In this document: positions 9,532-16,126 of the stretch, piece after piece | Numbering within the stretch: the stretch's first letter is position 1 | Layout: each line of letters begins with the position of its first letter | Source: CALJTV01 sp034435835 | Lineage (GTDB): Bacteria > Chloroflexota > Dehalococcoidia > GIF9 > UBA5629 | Reading direction: 5' to 3' | DNA length: 35,127 nt | NCBI GenBank assembly: GCA_034435835.1 | Contig: DAOTWF010000032.1 | Span: 1-35,127, forward strand | Translations under genes and position numbers: made by a program | Notes under the pieces: generated by a model | What the model saw: the letters and a program-made list of their open reading frames with translations, nothing else | What the model was told of the DNA's origin: nothing | The model's database searches: none

Positions 9532-10293
9532 ATGGTCAGAATCATAGACTTGAGCGTTCCTCTTGAAGAAAACCGTAGCGAACCGGTAGCGCCGAAGATC
9601 GTCTATGAGCCACACCAACAGGGCGCGACAATAATGAAGGCGATATTTGGCTGTGGTGATGGCGATTTGCCTGATGGGCTGGGCTGGTCGAGCGATACGG
9701 TGACGCTCTCCACCCACTCTGGCACGCATGTCGATGCCCCGTGGCATTATGCACCGGTCTCTGAGGGCAAAAGGGCGCGGACGATCGATGAGATACCCCT
9801 GGAGTGGTTTTATGGCGATGGCGTGGTACTGGATATGCGGCATAAACCGCGTGGTTCGGGGGTAACGGTTGACGACCTGAAAGAGGCTTTGAGGAAGATA
9901 GGCTACCGTATAAAGCCCTGGGACATAGTGCTCATACAGACCGGAGCTGACGAGCTCTGGGGCAGTCCGGAATATTTCGATGCCGGCTGTGGTATGACCC
10001 GTGAGTCCACGCTGTGGCTGATAGAGCAGGGGGTCAGAGTGATGGGGACCGACGCCTGGGGCTGGGACCGTCCCTTCTGGGCGATAAGGGAGGACTTCAG
10101 CAAGACTCACGACAAGAGTCTGATATGGGCGGGCCACTATGCGGGCATCGAGAAAGAATATTGCCACATTGAAAAGCTGGCTAATCTGGACAAACTGCCG
10201 AAGCCATTCGGCTTTAAGGTGGCATGTTTCCCCATAAAGGTGAAGGGCGGTAGCGCCGGCTGGAGCCGGGTGGTGGCGATATTTGAGGACTGA
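9532..10293 (+). CDS. Cyclase-family (kynurenine formamidase-like) metal-dependent hydrolase
   Basis: Member of the cyclase family that includes bacterial kynurenine formamidase and isatin hydrolase; these hydrolyse amide or lactam bonds with a divalent metal. The 253-aa protein has the signature HSGTHVDAP, which supplies His62, His66 and Asp68, and an N-terminal IDLSVPLEEN typical of the family. GAAGGAGG precedes the ATG. No tryptophan-degradation gene lies next to it, so the substrate is open. A 350-codon antisense frame covers the gene and is taken as a shadow. Confidence 0.88.
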   Translation: MVRIIDLSVPLEENRSEPVAPKIVYEPHQQGATIMKAIFGCGDGDLPDGLGWSSDTVTLSTHSGTHVDAPWHYAPVSEGKRARTIDEIPLEWFYGDGVVLDMRHKPRGSGVTVDDLKEALRKIGYRIKPWDIVLIQTGADELWGSPEYFDAGCGMTRESTLWLIEQGVRVMGTDAWGWDRPFWAIREDFSKTHDKSLIWAGHYAGIEKEYCHIEKLANLDKLPKPFGFKVACFPIKVKGGSAGWSRVVAIFED

Positions 10294-10315
10294 GGGGTTG
10301 AGTGAGGGAGACGAA

Positions 10316-10378
10316 ATGGTTAAAATGTGGTGGTTTTGTGGCGATGGCGGGGATGAGGTAGTAAGAGAAGGCGTTTGA
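10316..10378 (+). CDS. Possible 20-aa leader peptide upstream of the zinc-ribbon gene
   Basis: ATG at 10316 follows GAGGGAG at good spacing and opens a 20-codon frame (starts MVKMWWFCGDGG). The next gene's ATG lies eight bases after the stop and has no ribosome site of its own, so the short frame could couple translation. It could equally be chance, since the segment is short and not conserved by any test available here. Confidence 0.25.
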   Translation: MVKMWWFCGDGGDEVVREGV

Positions 10379-10386
10379 TATAACCG

Positions 10387-10668
10387 ATGGTGGAGACCTT
10401 TCTCTGTCCCAACTGCGGTGCTGAGAACCTGATGCACCACCAGTTCTGCGGCAACTGTGGTGCCAAGTTAGCGGCTAAAGCGCAATCGGTGGTTAAGAGA
10501 TGTCCAAGGTGCGGCATGGAAAGCCCGCCCGATTTCAAGTTCTGTACCGACTGCGGCGCCGTGCTTGATTTATGTTGCCCCAACTGCGGCGTTGTGGTGC
10601 CATCGGACTCTAGGTATTGCCCTAAGTGTGCCTACCTCTGTGGCGGAGGGCGGTACGGCGACGCGTAG
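10387..10668 (+). CDS. Triple zinc-ribbon protein
   Basis: The 93-aa product is essentially three zinc ribbons in a row. It has six CxxC pairs: CPNC, CGNC, CPRC, CTDC, CPNC and CPKC. Double zinc-ribbon proteins of this kind are common in bacteria and archaea, and their partners are usually unknown. No Shine-Dalgarno precedes the ATG, and a short frame ending eight bases upstream may supply coupling. It sits between the cyclase gene and an NfeD-like gene without obvious functional linkage. Confidence 0.75.
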   Translation: MVETFLCPNCGAENLMHHQFCGNCGAKLAAKAQSVVKRCPRCGMESPPDFKFCTDCGAVLDLCCPNCGVVVPSDSRYCPKCAYLCGGGRYGDA

Positions 10669-10720
10669 ACTGTGGAATAACTGCCTCGGGGAATAAGCCC
10701 CTGCGCTAGCGAATGACATT

Positions 10721-11143
10721 ATGAACTCCAGACTCCCACTATGGTATACCGTGCAGGCTATTTTAGGTGCCCTGCTCGAGCAGGCACTGCTGGTGGCTGC
10801 AGTACTGGGGCTGCTGCCGGGGTTTGGCATAAGGCTCCCGCTGTGGCTGCTGGCGGTTTTCATGCTCGGGCTGGCAGTACATTCCTACATCATGTACCGA
10901 GTGGGCAGGGCCACCTTCTCCCTGAAGCCAAAAGTTGCATTTGAGAACATCGTCGGCGCTGTGGGCGTGGTGACCAGATGGCAATCGTCTAAGGGCTATG
11001 TCAAGGTGCAGGGCGTGCTGTGGAAGGCGAAGTGCCACGGGCACGAGCTCAGGGTAGGCGATAACGTGGTGGTCACTGCCGTGGACGGGCTCAAACTGGT
11101 GGTGGTACCCAAACCCCCGTGCGACGATACCGCTGGGGTATAG
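10721..11143 (+). CDS. NfeD-like membrane protein with C-terminal OB fold
   Basis: The 140-aa protein has two hydrophobic segments (about residues 12-33 and 40-58) followed by a soluble part. The soluble part has the NfeD OB-fold pattern: VGAVGVVTRW, then GYVKVQGVLWKAK, then GDNVVVTAVDGLKLVVV. NfeD proteins usually pair with a stomatin-like protein or a membrane protease; neither is adjacent. The start shown lacks a clear ribosome site, so the N-terminus is less certain than the C-terminal domain. Confidence 0.72.
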   Translation: MNSRLPLWYTVQAILGALLEQALLVAAVLGLLPGFGIRLPLWLLAVFMLGLAVHSYIMYRVGRATFSLKPKVAFENIVGAVGVVTRWQSSKGYVKVQGVLWKAKCHGHELRVGDNVVVTAVDGLKLVVVPKPPCDDTAGV

Positions 11144-11260
11144 AATAGCAGGGCATGCCCACGCAAGCTTCACCAGTGGCTATTCTCGGTCGATCGCTCT
11201 ACAGTATGTAGAAATTGTGTCCTGTCGCCTGCTTTGTCGGGGTATCTGACTTCTCGGGGT

Positions 11261-11422
11261 TTACCGGATGGCTGCGCCGAGGAAGTAGGGCCAGACGATT
11301 ATGCCGACGATGATCTTCCACCAGGATAGTTGGGCAAAGCCGGTGGTGAACAGCCAGCCGAAGAACCAGAGTGTGCCGGCAAGGGCACCTGTGGGATTGC
11401 TACGCTTGCCCTCCTGTGCCAT
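11261..11422 (-). CDS. 53-aa small membrane protein, unknown function
   Basis: On the minus strand a perfect AAGGAGG lies six bases before the ATG at 11422. The product starts MAQEGKRSNPTGALAG and then has two hydrophobic stretches (about residues 15-31 and 36-50) rich in Trp and Phe, ending at TAA. An extended -10 promoter sits just upstream. Strong translation signals and a membrane-like composition support a real gene. I recognise no family. Confidence 0.7.
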   Translation of the reverse strand: MAQEGKRSNPTGALAGTLWFFGWLFTTGFAQLSWWKIIVGIIVWPYFLGAAIR

Positions 11423-11458
11423 ATGATTCCTCCTTATGAAGGTTGCCGCTCATCACCC

Positions 11459-11467
11459 ATTATAGCA
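11459..11467 (-). promoter_or_regulatory. Extended -10 promoter of the 53-aa membrane protein gene
   Basis: Minus strand TGCTATAAT, a consensus extended -10. The predicted start near 11452 gives a 30-base leader to the ATG at 11422. A perfect dyad, CGCTAC-CGCA-GTAGCG (11475-11490), overlaps the expected -35 position and could be an operator. Confidence 0.6.
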
Positions 11468-11543
11468 GCCTTGACGCTACCGCAGTAGCGAACGGCTTCT
11501 GCTAGACGCAGTGGCAGCGTTTGCTATCGGGAACCACAGCGCC

Positions 11544-11572
11544 TTTACGGCTGGGGTTACTGGCAGTAAAAT
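11544..11572 (+). promoter_or_regulatory. Candidate promoter of the CoA-transferase gene
   Basis: TTTACG (11544-11549) and TAAAAT (11567-11572) with a 17-base spacer. The match to consensus is moderate. It would give a leader of about 105 bases before the ATG at 11685. Confidence 0.4.
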
Positions 11573-11684
11573 AGACAGGATGTCCGACGGGAGTTGGAGC
11601 AGCCCTGAGGGCTCTGCTCTTTGTGGAAGGCGGAATTTTTAAGGGGCAACCCCATTCGTCCACACTTACTCAAAGGAGGAGACC

Positions 11685-12965
11685 ATGGCAGCAAGGAAAC
11701 GAGGTGCACTGGAGGGGCTGCGGGTGCTTGATTTCACTTGGGTGTACGCTGGCCCTTTCGCCACAAGGCAGCTTGTCGATATGGGGGCTGAGGTGATAAA
11801 GGTGGAACCTTTCGGCACTGGCGCACTGGAGAGACGCTACTCCCTGGTGATGGAGCGCAACGGCGTCAAGCAGAGCAGCTACCACGTCTTTCTTAACCGG
11901 GGGAAGAAGAGCCTGTCCATCGATCTCAAGACAAGAAAGGGGCTGAAAATCATCAAGGAGCTGGTCAAGAAGTCAGATGTGATGATCTCCAACATGGCGC
12001 CGGGGGCGATGAAGGAACTCGGGCTGGGGTACGAGGCGGTCAGGAGGATAAATCCGAGAATTATCTATTGTACTATTTCATGCTTCGGTCACTACGGTGC
12101 CTATGCTACGGAGCCTGGCTTTGACCTGATCGCGCAGGTTGCCAGCTCGTGGTGCGGACAGACCGACCCGCCGGCTCCGGCGCCGCTGGCTATCGGGGAC
12201 TGCAATGCTGCCATGCACGCCACCACAGCCATCCTGGCTGCCCTGTATTACCGTGAAAAGACTGGTAGGGGACAGAACATAGATATATCCATGACCGACT
12301 GTCTGTTTCACCTCAACGAGAACAACGGGCCAGGTTATCTGTTCAGCCATCGCACCGTGCCGGCCGTGCCCAACACGCGCTGGGCGGCGGCTTATGCCCC
12401 CTACGGGCTGTATAAGGGGAGGGATGGGCTTATCGCCATCGCCGCACTCAGCGATGTCCTCTGGGAAAAGCTGGTCAGGACGATGGGTGAGGGGTATGAG
12501 TGGCTGCTTACCGACCCGCGCACCTGCGAGCTTGAGGTCAGGCTCACTTACCGGAATGCCCCTTTTATCCATGGCACACTGGAGGAGTGGGTAGGCAAAT
12601 TTGACTCGGTGCAGCAGGTGGAGGAGATTCTCCGCAAAGCTGGCATCCCGGCGATGCGGGTGCGGACGTTTGCCGAGGTGGTGGACGCTCCATACATACG
12701 CGATAGGGAGATGCTGGTGAAGGTGGAGCAGCCTTTCGTGGGCGAGATCGAAATCTATGGCAGCCCCTTCAGGATGTCCGAGACGCCTGGCAGGGTTATG
12801 GGGCACGCCCCACTAATAGGTGAACACAGTCGTGCGGTGCTGTCACGGCTCCTGGGATATAGCGACAGCGAGATCGAAAGACTGTTCGCCGAAGGGGTCA
12901 TCTATAAAGAGCCGGCCGTGGATAGGCTTGGCGAGTGGCGCTGCAAACAGCGCCAGAAAAAGTAA
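11685..12965 (+). CDS. Class III CoA-transferase (CaiB/BaiF family)
   Basis: Transfers CoA between carboxylic acids; the family includes formyl-CoA, carnitine and benzylsuccinate CoA-transferases. The 426-aa protein has the N-terminal GLRVLDFTWVYAGPFATRQL, the DMGAEVIKVEP motif, the FLNRGKKSLSIDLK segment and GFDLIAQ with the probable catalytic Asp147. The C-terminal part carries the family's HAPLIGEHS. A strong AAAGGAGGAG precedes the ATG. It is a single-gene unit, so the acid substrate cannot be named from context. Confidence 0.92.
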   Translation: MAARKRGALEGLRVLDFTWVYAGPFATRQLVDMGAEVIKVEPFGTGALERRYSLVMERNGVKQSSYHVFLNRGKKSLSIDLKTRKGLKIIKELVKKSDVMISNMAPGAMKELGLGYEAVRRINPRIIYCTISCFGHYGAYATEPGFDLIAQVASSWCGQTDPPAPAPLAIGDCNAAMHATTAILAALYYREKTGRGQNIDISMTDCLFHLNENNGPGYLFSHRTVPAVPNTRWAAAYAPYGLYKGRDGLIAIAALSDVLWEKLVRTMGEGYEWLLTDPRTCELEVRLTYRNAPFIHGTLEEWVGKFDSVQQVEEILRKAGIPAMRVRTFAEVVDAPYIRDREMLVKVEQPFVGEIEIYGSPFRMSETPGRVMGHAPLIGEHSRAVLSRLLGYSDSEIERLFAEGVIYKEPAVDRLGEWRCKQRQKK

Positions 12966-13070
12966 CCTCACTGTGATTGACTATCACGTCAGGCTCAGTC
13001 CCTGTCCTCTGCACCAGCTTTATCGTGCGGGCTGACGAAGGCAGAAAAAGGATAAATTTTTGGTCCTGCG

Positions 13071-13487
13071 CTAGGAAATACCAAGTGCCTTTGCTGCACT
13101 TTCCAGGTCCTTGGGCTTCACCCAGAGGATGGCTCCGTAGCGCCCTTCACCGCTGGCTACAGCCTGCATGGCAGTGATATTGACCTGTGCCTGCTTCAGC
13201 TTGCCCACCGTATCTGCCACGGCACCGGCGCGGTCATCGCCCTGGATGAGGAAAGCTGTCCTAGGCCCCACGATTTTGATATTTGCCTTCTTTACTGCGG
13301 CAAGGAACGCCTTCTTATCGTAGGGGACGAAATCGAGCTGGGCGCGTCCCCAGCCCGTGGGGAAACCGAGGAAGGCGATGAGGTTGACCCCTTCCGCCTT
13401 GAGGGCGTCAAGCACCGCTGCCCCTGCACCGGCTTTGTTGGGAACGATGGTGTAGTAGTATTCAATGCGCTGAACTTTTTCCGCCAT
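13071..13487 (-). CDS. Tandem ACT-domain protein
   Basis: The 138-aa cytoplasmic protein consists of two ACT-like halves. The first includes the VPNKAGAGAAVLDALKAEGVNL segment and the second the QGDDRAGAVADTVGKLKQ segment; both show the ligand-loop/helix pattern by which ACT domains bind amino acids or other small effectors. ATG at 13487 is preceded by AGGAGGTG and fits better than a start ten codons upstream. No enzyme domain is attached, so it is probably a stand-alone regulator with unknown ligand. Confidence 0.75.
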   Translation of the reverse strand: MAEKVQRIEYYYTIVPNKAGAGAAVLDALKAEGVNLIAFLGFPTGWGRAQLDFVPYDKKAFLAAVKKANIKIVGPRTAFLIQGDDRAGAVADTVGKLKQAQVNITAMQAVASGEGRYGAILWVKPKDLESAAKALGIS

Positions 13488-13522
13488 GGCACCCACCTCC
13501 TGAACCACAGTTTTCAAAGTCC

Positions 13523-13551
13523 ATCATATGCCGTTAGGCAGTCGTCGTCAA
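13523..13551 (-). promoter_or_regulatory. Sigma70-type promoter of the ACT-domain gene
   Basis: Minus strand TTGACG (13551-13546) and TATGAT (13528-13523) with a 17-base spacer. The predicted start near 13516 is followed by AGGAGGTG and the ATG at 13487. Confidence 0.75.
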
Positions 13552-13644
13552 GCCAGACTTTTAAGACACGGGAGAAGCTATTTCCTGCCGCTCGTGCCAT
13601 TGTGGTAAAGTTTATAATAGTCCTATATTCGGCGGCTATGTCAC

Positions 13645-13673
13645 TTGATAAACGCTTAAAAAGGGTTTAAAAT
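13645..13673 (+). promoter_or_regulatory. Sigma70-type promoter of the PerR/Fur-like gene
   Basis: TTGATA (13645-13650) and TAAAAT (13668-13673) are separated by 17 bases. The predicted start near 13680 leaves only about 18 bases of leader and no Shine-Dalgarno before the ATG at 13698. Confidence 0.75.
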
Positions 13674-13685
13674 AATTACAATTAT
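13672..13685 (+). promoter_or_regulatory. Palindromic operator candidate (PerR/Fur-type box)
   Basis: ATAATT-AC-AATTAT is an AT-rich inverted repeat that resembles PerR/Fur boxes in composition, although the spacing is not the canonical 7-1-7. It overlaps the end of the -10 and the predicted start of the regulator gene, the position expected for autorepression. Confidence 0.55.
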
Positions 13686-13697
13686 CAGTTTTTAAAT

Positions 13698-14078
13698 ATG
13701 CAGAAAAAGACGAGGCAGCGGGAAGTTATCCTTAAGGTACTACGCGGGACGAATACGCACCCCACGGCTGACTGGATATTTAATGAAGTGAGGAAGGAGA
13801 TACCGAACATCAGTCTGGGGACGGTGTACCGGAACCTCCGGCTCTTATGCCAGACCGGCGAGGCGCTGGAGCTTGATATGTGCGGTACATTCAGCAGGTT
13901 CGATGCCAGGACGGACAATCATTACCATTTCCGCTGTTTAAAGTGCGGACGGGTGTTTGACATAGATGAGCCGGTGGATACACAGCTAAGCCGGAAGGTG
14001 GCTGAAAAGACGGGGTTGGATGTCCAATGCCACCGATTGGAGTTTCGGGGACTCTGCTTGGACTGTAAGCAGAGTTGA
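13698..14078 (+). CDS. perR: Fur-superfamily repressor, PerR-like
   Basis: Metal-dependent repressor. The 126-aa protein has the winged-helix element HPTADWIFNEVRK...LGTVYRNLR. It also has His21, Asp69 (SRFDA) and His75/His77 (NHYHF), which correspond to PerR regulatory-metal ligands, and two CxxC pairs (Cys80/83 and Cys120/123) for structural zinc. Asp at the Fur/PerR-distinguishing region (FDIDEPVD) favours PerR peroxide sensing over iron sensing, but this is inference. It is shorter at the N-terminus than Bacillus PerR. It lies directly upstream of the redox-defence island, and a palindrome overlaps its own promoter. Confidence 0.88.
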   Translation: MQKKTRQREVILKVLRGTNTHPTADWIFNEVRKEIPNISLGTVYRNLRLLCQTGEALELDMCGTFSRFDARTDNHYHFRCLKCGRVFDIDEPVDTQLSRKVAEKTGLDVQCHRLEFRGLCLDCKQS

Positions 14079-14155
14079 GTAGCCCGCTCCGGGTCATCTG
14101 AGAGAGACGGAAGGGGAGCGTGAAGTGACAGCGCAACATTTTGCAGGCGTATACA

Positions 14156-14184
14156 TTGACAGAGGGTTGCTGGCAGGTTATAGT
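14156..14184 (+). promoter_or_regulatory. Strong sigma70 promoter upstream of hsp20 and the redox island
   Basis: Perfect TTGACA (14156-14161), 17-base spacer, TATAGT (14179-14184). The predicted start near 14191 gives a leader of about 180 bases before hsp20. It is the last strong promoter I see before the long co-directional run ending at 31201. The stretch 14079-14369 holds no convincing gene. Confidence 0.8.
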
Positions 14185-14265
14185 ATGTCTGTATGCACTG
14201 GCGGCGGGAGCGGGGTTTTGAGGGGGTGTGGTCCGCTGTTTACTGGTGCTGGTTTTGGAATTGAG

Positions 14266-14303
14266 AAAAGGGGCTGCTGTGTGCTTTCGCGGCAGCCTCT
14301 TTT
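14266..14303 (+). terminator. Terminator- or attenuator-like hairpin in the hsp20 leader
   Basis: AAAAG and GGCTGC pair with GCAGCC and CTTTT around a 14-base loop, followed by GGTTTCTC. An upstream GAGAAA can alternatively pair with the downstream TTTCTC. It lies between the strong promoter at 14156-14184 and the hsp20 start, so it could attenuate the operon or end a small RNA of roughly 115 nt. Confidence 0.45.
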
Positions 14304-14369
14304 GGTTTCTCTGGAAAACAGGGGCAGGGAAGCCTGTTTAATATAACAAGAAGAAGGGAGGTGTTGAAT

Positions 14370-14903
14370 ATGGCGATACAGAGATGGCGTCCCTGGGACG
14401 AGTTCCGCGAGCTGGAGAGGAGGATGGAGGAGATGATGCGTCACCCCTTCCTTTCCCTGCGGTATCCGCTCGCCTGGTGGCGGGCACCCACTGAGGAGGC
14501 GGCGTGGATACCGGCACTGGAGATGTATGAGAAAGAGGACAAGTTCATCGTCCGGGCTGAGGTGCCAGGGATGAAAAAGGAGGATATCGAGATCTCCGTA
14601 CTGGGCGATACCCTGACCGTCAGGGGAGAGCGCAAAGCCGAGACCGAGGTAAAGGATGAGGACTATTACCGCTGTGAACTGTGCTATGGCAGGTTCTCGC
14701 GCTCGATCACTCTGCCCTCAGCGGTGCAGACCGCCAAAGTCGAGGCTACCTACAAGGACGGCATACTGGAAATAGTCCTACCTAAAGCCCCGGAGGCGAA
14801 GCCAAAGAAGATACAGGTCAAGGTAAAGGGGGCTTCTGAAGGGACGGCGACAAAGGCGAAGACCACCGAGACCAAGCCAAAAGCCGGCGAAACCAAAAAG
14901 TAG
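14370..14903 (+). CDS. hsp20: Hsp20 / alpha-crystallin family small heat-shock protein
   Basis: ATP-independent holdase chaperone. The 177-aa product has an N-terminal amphipathic segment with WRPWDEFRELERRM, and an alpha-crystallin domain at about residues 45-145 (ALEMYEKEDKFIVRAEVPGM near its start, LTVRGERKAE in the middle, GILEIVLPKAP at its end). A Lys/Thr-rich tail follows. ATG at 14370 with GGGAGGTG upstream is preferred over the in-frame GTG at 14361. It is the first gene after the strong promoter at 14156, and 50 bases separate it from the selenoprotein gene. Confidence 0.95.
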   Translation: MAIQRWRPWDEFRELERRMEEMMRHPFLSLRYPLAWWRAPTEEAAWIPALEMYEKEDKFIVRAEVPGMKKEDIEISVLGDTLTVRGERKAETEVKDEDYYRCELCYGRFSRSITLPSAVQTAKVEATYKDGILEIVLPKAPEAKPKKIQVKVKGASEGTATKAKTTETKPKAGETKK

Positions 14904-14953
14904 CTTGTGGTGGGTATCCCTGCCCCTGTTGAATCATTAAATAAGGAGGAGAA

Positions 14954-15190
14954 ATGGCAAAGCAGGTCAAGGTCTATTCCACACCCACCTGACCCTGGTG
15001 CGTTAAGGTCAAGCAGTGGCTTGACGCGCACAAGGTGCCGTATCAGGAATTGAATGTGGCTGTGGACAAGGCAGCCAGGGATGAGATGGTGAACAAGACC
15101 GGCAGATTGGCGGTACCGGTCATCGAGGTCGATAGTGAGGTGGTTGTGGGCTACGATGAGAACTGGCTGAAGCAAAAGCTTGGCTTATAG
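14954..15190 (+). CDS. Selenocysteine-containing glutaredoxin-like protein (UPWC active site)
   Basis: A 78-aa thioredoxin-fold protein if the in-frame TGA at 14990-14992 is read as selenocysteine (Sec13). The active site then reads YSTPT-U-PWC, the YruB/NrdH-type glutaredoxin motif with Sec in place of the first Cys. Downstream the frame continues uninterrupted with the cis-Pro loop AVPVIEV and the end VVVGYDENWLKQKL, exactly as in the family. AAGGAGGAG precedes the ATG. A perfect 7-bp hairpin follows the TGA at bacterial SECIS distance. It lies nine bases before a thioredoxin-reductase-like gene, its likely reductase. A conventional gene caller would miss it or call it a pseudogene. Confidence 0.93.
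14999..15030 (+). promoter_or_regulatory. Bacterial SECIS element of the seleno-glutaredoxin
   Basis: GTCAAGC (15008-15014) pairs perfectly with GCTTGAC (15019-15025) around the loop AGTG. A lower helix, TGCG with CGCA, closes an asymmetric internal loop. Twenty-two bases lie between the TGA and the loop, inside the 16-37 range of bacterial SECIS models, and G is in the first two loop positions. Confidence 0.85.
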
Positions 15191-15199
15191 TTCTGGGCT

Positions 15200-16126
15200 A
15201 TGCACGAGCTGATAATTGTCGGCGGTGGTCCCGCCGGGATGACGGCAGCTGTTTATGCGGCGCGGAAGAAGCTGGACACCGTGCTGGTGAGCAAAGATGT
15301 CGGTGGACAGGTGAACTGGACGCTGGGCATTGAGAACTATATGGGCTACCAGTTTATCGAGGGACCGGAGCTCATTCGCAGGTTTGAGGAACAGGTAAAG
15401 CAGTTCCCGCTGAGGATGGAGCTGGGCAACGCGATAACCAGCATAATACGAGTAGACGGTGGCTTTGAGGTGAGGCCTGAAAGCGGTAAAGTTTTCCAGT
15501 CCAGGGCGGTGCTCGTTGCCACCGGGAAGCGCCCCCGTCCACTGAATGTACCGGGGGAAGGCAGGCTGGTGGGCAGAGGGGTGACCTACTGTGCGGTCTG
15601 CGACGGTCCCCTTTTTGCTGGCATGAGGGTTGCGGTTATCGGAGGCGGTAACTCAGCGCTGGAAGCTGCCGATGATATGCTGAAGATAGCCGAGCATATT
15701 TACCTGGTATCGCTGACGCAGCTAACCGGCGATGCTGTCCTGGTGGACAGGGTGAAGGCGGGAAGAAACGTCACCATGTTCCTGGAGCACGAGGTGCTGG
15801 AAGTGCTGGGAGACAGCATGGTCGGTGGACTACGGATAAGGGACTTGAAGAGCGGCGAGCAGAAGGAACTGGAGGTCAGTGGTGTATTTGTGGAGATAGG
15901 GCTGATACCCAATTCCGACCTGGTAAAGGGGCTGGTGGAGCTGAATCAGTTTGGTGAGATAAGGGTGAACTGCAGGAACGAGACCAGTGTACCGGGACTG
16001 TTTGCTGCCGGGGACGTCACCGATGTGCCGGAGAAGCAGATAGCTGTGGCGGTGGGGGAGGGGGCGAAGGCAGCCCTTCAGGCACACCGTTACCTGCAGA
16101 GGCTGGTCAAGGACAAGGAGGCATAA
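15200..16126 (+). CDS. trxB: Thioredoxin-reductase/AhpF-like flavoprotein disulfide reductase
   Basis: FAD-dependent pyridine-nucleotide disulfide reductase, 308 aa. FAD motif IIVGGGPAGMTAA at the N-terminus, redox-active CAVC (Cys131, Cys134), second nucleotide motif VIGGGNSALEAA and the C-terminal FAD element GLFAAGDVTD. The NADPH-binding HRRxxxR of classical TrxB is absent, and the region resembles AhpF (GGGNS..EAA, then EHIYLV). It lacks the N-terminal double-thioredoxin domain of AhpF. Next to the seleno-glutaredoxin, it looks like the Cp34-type NADH-dependent reductase of Clostridium pasteurianum. Its TAA overlaps the next ATG by one base (TAATG). Confidence 0.92.
   Translation: MHELIIVGGGPAGMTAAVYAARKKLDTVLVSKDVGGQVNWTLGIENYMGYQFIEGPELIRRFEEQVKQFPLRMELGNAITSIIRVDGGFEVRPESGKVFQSRAVLVATGKRPRPLNVPGEGRLVGRGVTYCAVCDGPLFAGMRVAVIGGGNSALEAADDMLKIAEHIYLVSLTQLTGDAVLVDRVKAGRNVTMFLEHEVLEVLGDSMVGGLRIRDLKSGEQKELEVSGVFVEIGLIPNSDLVKGLVELNQFGEIRVNCRNETSVPGLFAAGDVTDVPEKQIAVAVGEGAKAALQAHRYLQRLVKDKEA

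Noticed and set aside
9388..10440. 350-codon minus-strand frame over the cyclase gene
   Set aside because: It is antisense to a clear cyclase-family protein, has no recognisable domain, and mirrors the codon pattern of the real gene.
12973..12987. GTGAT-TGACT-ATCAC palindrome as a CRP/FNR site
   Set aside because: It lies between two convergent gene ends, so it has no promoter to control; spacing also differs from the usual CRP site.
13040..13070. Intrinsic terminator between the convergent CoA-transferase and ACT-domain genes
   Set aside because: GCAG/CTGC with AAAAA/TTTTT could pair, but the helix is interrupted and AT-rich, so I could not support a terminator call.
14125..14346. 73-codon plus-strand frame before hsp20
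   Set aside because: It would start upstream of the strong promoter and runs through the terminator-like hairpin; no domain is visible.
14190..14369. CIRCE element for heat-shock control of hsp20
   Set aside because: No TTAGCACTC-N9-GAGTGCTAA-like repeat is visible.
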